From Bacteroidales bacterium UBA3834 (GTDB lineage Bacteria > Bacteroidota > Bacteroidia > Bacteroidales > P3): a DNA stretch of 19,558 nucleotides. Each line of letters opens with the position of its first letter. Within the stretch, counting starts at the first letter, position 1. The stretch lies in the NCBI GenBank assembly GCA_002392965.1, contig DGIA01000014.1, positions 481-20,038 on the forward strand, given 5' to 3'. The translations under genes were made by a program, and so were the position numbers. The notes below the pieces were generated by a model. That model did no database searches and had not been told where the DNA came from. It saw only the letters and a program-made list of their open reading frames with translations. Shown piece by piece: positions 7,180 to 13,621 of the stretch.

Positions 7180-7727
7180 TTTTCCTCAAGCTTGATTTCT
7201 ACCTCTTTGTTGTAGGTACCCTGGTTCCAGCCTCCAGCTTGGGTACGATCCACATCGTCAGCCGTCACTTCCATCTCCACCATCCGGTCTTTGAACTCGC
7301 CGTTTTTCTTCCCATCGACATCGCGCACCAGCAGACGTACCTGTTCTTGCGGAATACCTCTGTTCTTCAACTCAAAATAGCCTTTTTTGTCCGTGATCAC
7401 CGAACTACTCTCCAACCATCTTTCAACTGCGTCCGGATCACCTTGCAATTCTGCGCCTTGAATTTCCATGTTGCGTTCCAACATGTTGATCCGGATGTTT
7501 TTCACAGGCTTACCTTGTGCATCTTTCACCTGTCCGCGAATCTGGAAATCCATTGTCGGCACTCCGTACATAAGACGCATCTCGCCACGGTCTTCCACTT
7601 CCGGTTTCGGATCGGGAGCGGTTTCTGTATTTGTCAACTGCTTATGGCAGTGGCATGAAGAAAAACCCAAAGCGCTCATCACAGTGACAAGCAACCAGTT
7701 CTTCAGTTTTAGATATTTCACTTTCAT
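7176..7727 (-). CDS. Radical SAM-associated putative lipoprotein
   Basis: This 183-residue protein has a basic, hydrophobic signal peptide and a lipobox L-G-F-S-S-C with the lipidated Cys25 followed by a second cysteine (C-H-C-H). After an acidic/proline linker come YGVP (54-57) and a segment IRGQVKDAQGKPVKNIRI (63-80), which resembles a carboxypeptidase regulatory-like (transthyretin-type) beta domain. Further conserved-looking patches are KKGYFEL, RDVDG (135-139) and a C-terminal GGWNQGTY (165-172). It is the first gene of a two-gene unit: its TGA overlaps the GTG of the radical SAM enzyme. This order fits the known Bacteroidota lipoprotein partner family (TIGR04134, from memory). It is presumably the enzyme's substrate and exported after modification in the cytosol; that is inference. 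Function is unknown. Confidence 0.82.
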   Translation of the reverse strand: MKVKYLKLKNWLLVTVMSALGFSSCHCHKQLTNTETAPDPKPEVEDRGEMRLMYGVPTMDFQIRGQVKDAQGKPVKNIRINMLERNMEIQGAELQGDPDAVERWLESSSVITDKKGYFELKNRGIPQEQVRLLVRDVDGKKNGEFKDRMVEMEVTADDVDRTQAGGWNQGTYNKEVEIKLEEK

Positions 7728-7734
7728 GCCACAA

Positions 7735-7786
7735 TAACGACTCTATATGGAAAATATTGCGTATCTTTGCAAAACTTTTAACGACT
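7735..7786. promoter_or_regulatory. Divergent control region between the lipoprotein and DAHP synthase genes
   Basis: Plus-strand TATCTTTG (7762-7769) is a clear -7 box for the aromatic gene, giving a leader of about 15 bases; no good -33 box is found 19-21 bases upstream. On the minus strand only a weak -7-like TATTTTCC (7756-7749) is seen for the lipoprotein. An 8-bp direct repeat TAACGACT (7735-7742 and 7779-7786) brackets the region and could be a pair of regulator half-sites. Confidence 0.45.
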
Positions 7787-7791
7787 GAATC

Positions 7792-8817
7792 ATGGGCAAG
7801 ACTATCATCGCCGGACCTTGCAGCGTAGAGAGCCACGAACAACTACGCGAGGTAACGGCAGCACTCTGCAAGATGCCGCAAGTGAATCTTATACGTTGTG
7901 GCGTATGGAAACCACGCACCCGTCCGGGAGGCTTCGAAGGACTCGGTGAACCCGCCCTTCGCTGGATGCAGGAACTCAGCACCACTTACAACGTGAAGTA
8001 CTGCTGTGAAGTGGCCCGTCCTGAACATGTGGAGCTGTGCCTCCATTATGGCCTCAGCACAATATGGCTTGGCGCCCGCACTACCACAAATCCATTCATG
8101 GTCGGTGAAATCTGTGAAGCCCTGCAGGGCAGCGGCATGAATGTACTGGTAAAGAATCCCGTGTGCCCTGACGTGCGTCTATGGCTCGGCGCCGTGGAAC
8201 GGCTGCAACAGGTCGGCATCGGGCACATCAGCGCCGTACACCGTGGATTCAGCATGTACCACAACAACGGCTACCGGAACGCTCCCTTGTGGGAGGTGGC
8301 GATGGAATTCCGCCGCGAGATGCCCGACATTCCCATCCTCTGTGACCCTAGCCATATTGGTGGACGAGCCGACCTTCTGACACCACTTTCCACCACAGCC
8401 ATGCTGATGGACTACGATGGCCTGATGATTGAGGTCCACCCCCACCCCGCCGATGCCTGGACCGATGCTGTGCAGCAAATCAGCCCTGACGAATTGGCAC
8501 GTCTCTTGTCCGAAATCATGCACACCCCTGTAGCTCCCGATAGCAAAGCCGGGCCTCGTCTGGCCGCATTGCGAGACAACATCGACACCATCGACCACAG
8601 CCTGTTACGCATGCTAAGCCAACGCATGGAGCTCTCACGCCAGATTGCCACCATCAAGCACGAACTACACATGCCGGTCTATCAGTCGAGCCGTTGGGCC
8701 GATGTGATGCGCGACCGGCTGCAATTGGCCGAAAGCCTGGGTCTCAATTCTTCCTTCACAAAAGAAATGCTGGAACGTATCCACGCCGAAAGCGTGCGGG
8801 TCCAGCTGGAACCTTGA
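7792..8817 (+). CDS. Bifunctional DAHP synthase / chorismate mutase (type II, AroQ-like)
   Basis: This fusion performs the first shikimate-pathway step (erythrose 4-phosphate plus phosphoenolpyruvate to DAHP) and the chorismate-to-prephenate branch toward Phe and Tyr. The N-terminal domain (residues 1-240) belongs to the KDSA-like type I-beta DAHP synthases: AGPCSVES (7-14), GVWKPRTRPGGFEG (37-50), WLGARTTTNPF, VKNPV, HRGFS, CDPSHIGG (184-191) and IEVHPHPADAWTDA. The C-terminal domain (about 255-341) is an all-helical chorismate mutase: LRDNIDTIDHSLLRMLSQRM, then VYQSSRW and IHAESVRVQ. At 341 residues it has the normal length for this Bacteroidota fusion. In related fusions the mutase domain takes part in feedback inhibition by prephenate; that is family knowledge, not visible here. 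It is monocistronic and divergent from the lipoprotein/radical SAM unit. Confidence 0.95.
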   Translation: MGKTIIAGPCSVESHEQLREVTAALCKMPQVNLIRCGVWKPRTRPGGFEGLGEPALRWMQELSTTYNVKYCCEVARPEHVELCLHYGLSTIWLGARTTTNPFMVGEICEALQGSGMNVLVKNPVCPDVRLWLGAVERLQQVGIGHISAVHRGFSMYHNNGYRNAPLWEVAMEFRREMPDIPILCDPSHIGGRADLLTPLSTTAMLMDYDGLMIEVHPHPADAWTDAVQQISPDELARLLSEIMHTPVAPDSKAGPRLAALRDNIDTIDHSLLRMLSQRMELSRQIATIKHELHMPVYQSSRWADVMRDRLQLAESLGLNSSFTKEMLERIHAESVRVQLEP

Positions 8818-8835
8818 ACAATCCGACGTCTTTCC

Positions 8836-8876
8836 AAAAAAGAAAAACCCTCCCCTATCTAATCGACAGGAGAGGG
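8836..8876 (-). terminator. Intrinsic terminator of rplU-rpmA
   Basis: Positions 8848-8856 pair with 8868-8876. In the minus-strand RNA all nine positions pair (one as G-U) around an 11-base loop, and the stem is followed by a U-rich tract (8847-8836). It sits 33 bases after the rpmA stop. The plus strand has one mismatch and no T-run, so it should act mainly on the minus strand. Confidence 0.85.
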
Positions 8877-8909
8877 AAATCCAATGTTATGAAAAAGTTT
8901 TCTGCGGTT

Positions 8910-9167
8910 TTATTCGGCAGGAACCACGCTCACAAACGAGCGGTCCTCGCGTCCTTTGTGGAACTTCACCACGCCATCGACAAGGGCGAAGAGCGTGTGG
9001 TCCTTTCCCATACCCACATTCTGACCGGGGTTGTGGACAGTGCCGCGCTGGCGGACGATAATGTTGCCGGCGACGCATTTCTGACCGCCAAAAATCTTAA
9101 CACCTAAGCGTTTGCTTTCGGATTCACGACCGTTGCTGGAACTACCAACACCTTTTTTGTGTGCCAT
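8910..9167 (-). CDS. rpmA: 50S ribosomal protein L27
   Basis: L27 is a large-subunit protein whose N-terminal tail reaches the peptidyl-transferase centre. The 85-residue product starts MAHKKGVGSSSNGRESESKRLG and contains GNIIVRQRGT and GMGKDHTLFALVDG, all diagnostic. The N-terminus begins directly with A-H-K-K-G, without the cleaved extension found in many Firmicutes. It lies 30 bases downstream of rplU in the standard rplU-rpmA order and ends before a strong intrinsic terminator. Confidence 0.98.
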   Translation of the reverse strand: MAHKKGVGSSSNGRESESKRLGVKIFGGQKCVAGNIIVRQRGTVHNPGQNVGMGKDHTLFALVDGVVKFHKGREDRSFVSVVPAE

Positions 9168-9197
9168 ATTGCTTTTTTGTTTTTAACGGTTAGACAA

Positions 9198-9506
9198 TTA
9201 GTTGATGCTGTCAATCTTGATCTGGGTCAGATAGTCGCGATGGCCATTCATCTTCTGGAAACCTTTACGACGGATTTTCTTGAACACCAGAACCTTATCG
9301 CCCTTAAGGTGGCGGAGGACAGTGGCCTTGACATTAGCACCTGCAATGTAAGGTTTGCCCACTTCTACCTTGCCATCATTGTCTTTAAGCATCACGGTGT
9401 CAAAAGACACTTCGCTACCCTCGTCATTATGGAGACGGTTGACGAAAATCTTCTGATCTTGGGCGACCTTGAATTGCTTGCCTGCGATTTCTACGATTGC
9501 GTACAT
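9198..9506 (-). CDS. rplU: 50S ribosomal protein L21
   Basis: L21 binds 23S rRNA in the large subunit. The ATG at 9506 gives the family-standard 102 residues beginning MYAIVEIAGKQFKV. The longer in-frame start at 9539 would add 11 residues that do not belong to the family and is rejected. Also visible are VNRLHNDEGSEV, VGKPYIAGANVKATVL and KIRRKGFQKMNGHRD near the C-terminus. The start lies in an A-rich context without a Shine-Dalgarno site. Transcription comes from the consensus promoter at 9577-9607, and the leader of about 65 bases can fold into a hairpin at its very start, possibly for autogenous control. rpmA follows after 30 bases. Confidence 0.98.
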   Translation of the reverse strand: MYAIVEIAGKQFKVAQDQKIFVNRLHNDEGSEVSFDTVMLKDNDGKVEVGKPYIAGANVKATVLRHLKGDKVLVFKKIRRKGFQKMNGHRDYLTQIKIDSIN

Positions 9507-9539
9507 TTTGTTATTTGTTTGTTTTTTAATTACTTTCAC

Positions 9540-9572
9540 CCGATTTTAAGGCATTTCTACCCCATAAATCGG
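9540..9572 (-). promoter_or_regulatory. Candidate ribosomal-protein leader hairpin of rplU
   Basis: Positions 9540-9546 and 9566-9572 are a perfect 7-bp inverted repeat, with two inner G-C pairs (9550-9551 with 9561-9562) possible above a small internal loop. The hairpin would begin at or within a few bases of the predicted transcription start and lies about 35 bases before the AUG. There is no U-run after it, so it is not a terminator. Autogenous binding by L21 or L27 is inference. Confidence 0.4.
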
Positions 9573-9576
9573 ACTG

Positions 9577-9607
9577 CAAAGATACGACTTTTTCCAAAAC
9601 CGGCAAA
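9577..9607 (-). promoter_or_regulatory. rplU-rpmA promoter
   Basis: On the minus strand TTTG (9607-9604), a 19-base spacer and TATCTTTG (9584-9577) match the Bacteroides -33/-7 consensus exactly. The predicted start is near 9570. The spacer shares 13 of 19 positions with the left-edge promoter, including CCGG just after the -33 box. Confidence 0.75.
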
Positions 9608-9647
9608 ATGTTTTTGACTTTTAACACTTTTTTACCCTTGCGGCTTT

Positions 9648-10628
9648 CTATTGACCAAGCAGACTCTTGGCAACTTGTTCCACCTCGGGAGGAGGTGCTG
9701 TGGCAGGAAATCCGGGAACACTCGCGAGGTCGAACTGGTAACGTCGTTTGGCGCTGCCGGCAAAGATACCCAAGGCTCCGTCCACATTGGTAAACACCCT
9801 TCCTTGTTCGGCAAAGAAACTGGTCATGCTGTTCTGCGACGAGGCCGAAAGGATGTATCGGAAACGTGCGGGTGTAACACTCTCGATATCGACGATATAT
9901 TGGTGACGGAAGGGCTGTACCTCGGTAGTGTCCTTCAAGAAGATAATCCATAGCGGCACCTGTACCTGCTGGCCGTCAATACGCCTGTCAAGGAACATCA
10001 AGCGTCCGCCGAGGGGTGAATATGAGGCCACTTCGCTGGAAGTGATATCAGGACTATTAGGAACAGTGAACATGGCCGAATGGACAGTATCGACCGTGTC
10101 GAGCCGACCCAGCCATTCGTTGAATCGTGCACCGCTGTCGCGTACGGTGACAGTGATGTTGTAGTACTCGTCGCGGCCCGCATGGTCGTCGAGATAAAAG
10201 TTGGCTGCCAGGAAATTGAAAGTTTCCGAAGCCAGATACAGGGGCGAGAATCCGCTGACGGCAGGATAGAGCGGCACATAGGTCTCCGCGTGCACTGATC
10301 GGCCGCCAGCCTCAATGTCGAGGCGCAAACGGTCATCGGGTCGCAAAGTGTCGGCAAAATAATAGAGGCTCTTCTCCATGCTGACAAGCGGACGTACCGT
10401 GTCGTTGACGTACAGCGTGAGTTGTGCGCCGGGGACAGGCTGGTCATTATTGTCGTCGAGGAAAAATCGCGTGTAGGCGAAATGCACGAAAGGCTGTCGG
10501 CCAGCTGCCGGCACTGCATTGAGCACCAGCTCTCGGTCGGCAGGCTCCTCAATGTCGAGGGTTTTCTCGCATGCTGCAAACAGCAGCGCCATACACAACG
10601 TCATCAATATTATCCTGTTCTTTTTCAT
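9648..10628 (-). CDS. DUF4249-family lipoprotein partnered with a TonB-dependent receptor
   Basis: This 326-residue envelope lipoprotein has a signal peptide and lipobox L-F-A-A-C (Cys20). The mature part is predicted to be largely beta-stranded and opens with an N-terminal Ig-like segment, LVLNAVPAAGRQPFVHFAYTRFF, then VPGAQLTLYVND. These features fit the Bacteroidota DUF4249 family, which is typically encoded directly after a TonB-dependent receptor; here the gap is 18 bases. By analogy with SusD it may cap or assist the receptor from the cell surface, but it is not a SusD homologue and its ligand is unknown. The ATG at 10628 is the natural start for the signal peptide. No clear terminator lies between this gene and rplU, so some read-through is likely. 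Confidence 0.82.
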   Translation of the reverse strand: MKKNRIILMTLCMALLFAACEKTLDIEEPADRELVLNAVPAAGRQPFVHFAYTRFFLDDNNDQPVPGAQLTLYVNDTVRPLVSMEKSLYYFADTLRPDDRLRLDIEAGGRSVHAETYVPLYPAVSGFSPLYLASETFNFLAANFYLDDHAGRDEYYNITVTVRDSGARFNEWLGRLDTVDTVHSAMFTVPNSPDITSSEVASYSPLGGRLMFLDRRIDGQQVQVPLWIIFLKDTTEVQPFRHQYIVDIESVTPARFRYILSASSQNSMTSFFAEQGRVFTNVDGALGIFAGSAKRRYQFDLASVPGFPATAPPPEVEQVAKSLLGQ

Positions 10629-10646
10629 ATTGAATCTTCTTAATCC

Positions 10647-13112
10647 TTAAAAATACAACGTATAAGCCACCGATGGTAGTATGGGGAAGATGGAGAGCTG
10701 GCGGAAGGAGGAGGGGTAGTTCTTGTAGGCCACCTGCGAGCTCTGATAAACCATGTAGGGATTTTGGCGGTTATAGACATTGTAGATGCTCACATTGATG
10801 GTGCGGTGGGGCCGGAATCCGTGGCGGGTAGGTTTGAATTCGCGGTGGAAATTGGCTGCCAAGTCAAGCCGGTGGTAGTCGGGCATCCTGTAATTGTTGC
10901 GTCCCTCATAATGGGTCAGTGTTCCGAGAGACGACTGTCCGTCGTGGCTGCCGCCATAATCCTCGGGGTCTTCCGAGGCCATGGTGTAGGTCTGTTTGGC
11001 AAGAGTGGCGGTGTTGCCGGTGGAATAGACCCACGTGGCACTGACATCGCAGCGGTCGCTGAACTTGTAGTTGAGCACAATACTCAAATCGTGCCTCCGG
11101 TCATACTTGGCCGGGAAAGGCTTGCCATCATTGATAATCTGGTTTTCGCGGTCGAAGAGGCGCATGGTGCGGCTCCACGTGTAGCCGACCCAGCCGGTGA
11201 AACGGCCGATGTCGCGTTGCGCCAGCAACTCGAGACCATAGCTCCACCCACGGCCGGCATAGACGAGGCGTTCCCAATTCTCACTTGAGCCGAAATAGGT
11301 GGCACCGTCCTTGTATTCGATGAGGTTGTTCATGGCCTTGTAGTAGGCTTCAACCGAAAAGTCGGCGATGCCGCCAAGGGTATAGAACACTCCGCCGGCC
11401 ACCTGATGGCTCTCCATGGGCTTCACATTCTCAGTCACCGGCACCCACAGGTCGGTGGGCAGGGTAATACTGGTGGTGCTGAGCAAGTGTACATATTGGC
11501 GCATCCAGGCATAACCCACCTTGACAGAGAGGTCGGGGGTAATCATCACTCGGCCCGAGACACGGGGCTGCAGCGAGGGATAGAGCGAGTCGCCGGTCTT
11601 GAAGGCCGAGAAGTGGAGCCCATAGTTGAGCTTCACGCTTTCGGTGATGGACCAGTCGTCCTCGGCAAAGGCCACAATCTCGTTGGCCAACACCGAACTG
11701 GAGGTAAGCTCTATCGTTTGGTGGATACCGGAGTTCATCTGCACAGGGTCATAGAAATCAACACTTCCGTTAGCCACTTCGGGGGAGAAAATATGGCGCA
11801 CAAAATAGGTGCCGAACTTGGCATTGTGGTCCGGATCGGGCACATAGTCAAGGTCGGCACGGACGGTGATGTCCTGAATGCCCGACTTGTAGTCGCCCGA
11901 TATCTTTGAAGTATTGGTGTCGCCGCTGAGCATCAACTTCTCAATGTTGCCCACCAGGTCGTTGTCATACTGCGTATAAGCTGCCGAGAGGTTGAAGAAG
12001 AGCTTGGGGCTGAGCTCATAGTTCCATCGCAGCTGACCCACCATGTTGCCCCACCGGTTCTTGAATCCCAGACGTATGTCCTCACCCATCGCATTGACGG
12101 TGTTGATAGTACCATATACCTGGTCCTCTCCCATGTAGAAACTGCCGTAGAGGCGGCTCTTGTCGCTGAACTTGTGCGTCAGCTTGGCGTTGAGGTCATA
12201 GAACCAGTAGCCCGCCTCAAACTTGGCGTTCTGGGCGGTGGCCGACTTCATCTGTGCTGCCGTCATCTCGTCGATTTTCAGTATGATGGGGATGAGGAAA
12301 AGCTCAGCATAGGTGCGGCGGGCAGAGACACTGAAGGTGGTGCGTCCTTTGTTGATAGGGCCTTCGAGGTTCACTTTGGCCGAGATAAGGCCAATGGAAA
12401 CATTGCCCTGCAGATGCTGGTCGTTGCCGTTGTTCTGCGTCACGTCCAGCACCGAACTCAACCGTCCGCCGAAACGGGCGGGGAAGCTGCCTTTGTAAAG
12501 GGTCACATTCTTGATGGCATCGGTATTGAAGGCCGAGAAGAAACCGCCGAGATGCGACACATTGTAGAGCGACACGCCGTCGAGCAGGAAGAGGTTCTCG
12601 TCGGGACCGCCGCCACGCACATACATGCCACTGTTGCCCTCACTTCCGCTCTGCACACCCGGCATCAGCTGCAAGGCCTTGATGATGTCGGCCTCGCCGA
12701 AGAGCACAGGCACCGCCTTGATTTTCTCCACCGGCATATCCATGGCGCTCATCTGCGACGACCGCACGTCGCCCGTGCGTTCCGCGGTGATGGTCACCTC
12801 GTCGAGGGTCACACTCTGCCTCATCTTCACATTGAGCTCCACATTGCGGCCGAGGGCCATGTCGTAGGTCTGCGGTTCATACCCCACGTAGGTGACGCGC
12901 AGGCTGACGCTGTCGGTCTTGAGGGTCAGCGAATAATGGCCGTAGAGGTTGGTCACGGCACCCTTGCCGCTGCGGGTATCGAGCACCGTAGCGCCGATGA
13001 GGGTCTCGCCGTTGCGCTGGTCGGTCACCGTGCCGCTGACAGTATAGCTCCGCTGAGCCATCACACCCATCGGCAGAAACAATAGCAGGAGCAATAACGA
13101 TTTACAATTCAT
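10647..13112 (-). CDS. TonB-dependent outer-membrane receptor with carboxypeptidase-like N-terminal domain
   Basis: This 821-residue outer-membrane transporter is powered by TonB-ExbBD. A Sec signal peptide (residues 1-20, ending GVMAQ) is followed by a carboxypeptidase regulatory-like domain (about 22-98; SGTVTDQRNGETLIGATV, then VTYVGYEP). A TonB-box-like SVTLDEVTITA (100-110) and a plug domain (about 125-225; YVRGGGPDENLFLLDGV, SFPARFGGRLSSVLDV) come next. The rest is the beta-barrel, ending in an aromatic-rich YTLYF typical of outer-membrane proteins. The ATG at 13112 overlaps the folK reading frame by 11 bases, so the genes are translationally linked. The partner downstream is DUF4249 rather than SusD, so this is not a classic starch-utilisation pair. 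The substrate cannot be read from sequence. Confidence 0.93.
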   Translation of the reverse strand: MNCKSLLLLLLFLPMGVMAQRSYTVSGTVTDQRNGETLIGATVLDTRSGKGAVTNLYGHYSLTLKTDSVSLRVTYVGYEPQTYDMALGRNVELNVKMRQSVTLDEVTITAERTGDVRSSQMSAMDMPVEKIKAVPVLFGEADIIKALQLMPGVQSGSEGNSGMYVRGGGPDENLFLLDGVSLYNVSHLGGFFSAFNTDAIKNVTLYKGSFPARFGGRLSSVLDVTQNNGNDQHLQGNVSIGLISAKVNLEGPINKGRTTFSVSARRTYAELFLIPIILKIDEMTAAQMKSATAQNAKFEAGYWFYDLNAKLTHKFSDKSRLYGSFYMGEDQVYGTINTVNAMGEDIRLGFKNRWGNMVGQLRWNYELSPKLFFNLSAAYTQYDNDLVGNIEKLMLSGDTNTSKISGDYKSGIQDITVRADLDYVPDPDHNAKFGTYFVRHIFSPEVANGSVDFYDPVQMNSGIHQTIELTSSSVLANEIVAFAEDDWSITESVKLNYGLHFSAFKTGDSLYPSLQPRVSGRVMITPDLSVKVGYAWMRQYVHLLSTTSITLPTDLWVPVTENVKPMESHQVAGGVFYTLGGIADFSVEAYYKAMNNLIEYKDGATYFGSSENWERLVYAGRGWSYGLELLAQRDIGRFTGWVGYTWSRTMRLFDRENQIINDGKPFPAKYDRRHDLSIVLNYKFSDRCDVSATWVYSTGNTATLAKQTYTMASEDPEDYGGSHDGQSSLGTLTHYEGRNNYRMPDYHRLDLAANFHREFKPTRHGFRPHRTINVSIYNVYNRQNPYMVYQSSQVAYKNYPSSFRQLSIFPILPSVAYTLYF

Positions 13113-13599
13113 ATAGCAGTTCTTTCACTGTTTTTTTCAACACAGGGTGGCGGTAGCCAGGGATGATTTCCGCCAAGGGTTCCAGCACGAAACGCCGCTG
13201 GTGCATGCGTGGGTGCGGGACGGTGAGGTCGGGGGTGTCGATCACCTCGTCGTTGTAGAAGATGATGTCGATATCCATCGGGCGTGAGTGATAGACACGC
13301 TGGGGCAAGTCGTCACTCTCGTGCACCGCTGGACGCAGACGTCCCAGCACGGCCTCAATGGCCAACGCCTCCTCCAATACCTGACGGGCCGTGAGTTCCG
13401 TCTCCACCACCAGGGCTCGGTTGAGAAAATCCTGCTGCGGTTCCTCGGCGAAATCCCCCCACGGCTTGGTCTCACAGATGCGCGACAAAGCAACGACAGA
13501 GCCGATACGCTGACGTATCTGCTCTGTCGCCTGTTCCATCAGACAGTACCGGTCTCCTTGGTTGCCGCCGATCAATAACACTACTCTGTTCGTCATCAT
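13102..13599 (-). CDS. folK: 2-amino-4-hydroxy-6-hydroxymethyldihydropteridine pyrophosphokinase
   Basis: FolK (HPPK) transfers pyrophosphate from ATP to 6-hydroxymethyl-7,8-dihydropterin in folate biosynthesis. The 165-residue protein shows the HPPK pattern: GGNQGDR near the N-terminus, ETKPWG, QQDFLNRALVVET, then RPMDIDIIFY with the metal-binding aspartates, and PHPRMHQRRFVLEPLAEI. Two adjacent ATGs are possible (13599 or 13596); the first is used by default. It lies 22 bases after glnA and overlaps the receptor gene by 11 bases, so it sits in the middle of a glnA-folK-receptor-DUF4249 transcript. The protein is intact, and its place directly before an outer-membrane transporter is unusual. 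Confidence 0.95.
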   Translation of the reverse strand: MMTNRVVLLIGGNQGDRYCLMEQATEQIRQRIGSVVALSRICETKPWGDFAEEPQQDFLNRALVVETELTARQVLEEALAIEAVLGRLRPAVHESDDLPQRVYHSRPMDIDIIFYNDEVIDTPDLTVPHPRMHQRRFVLEPLAEIIPGYRHPVLKKTVKELLYEL

Positions 13600-13621
13600 T
13601 TGGGGCGATAGGAGATAAGGA

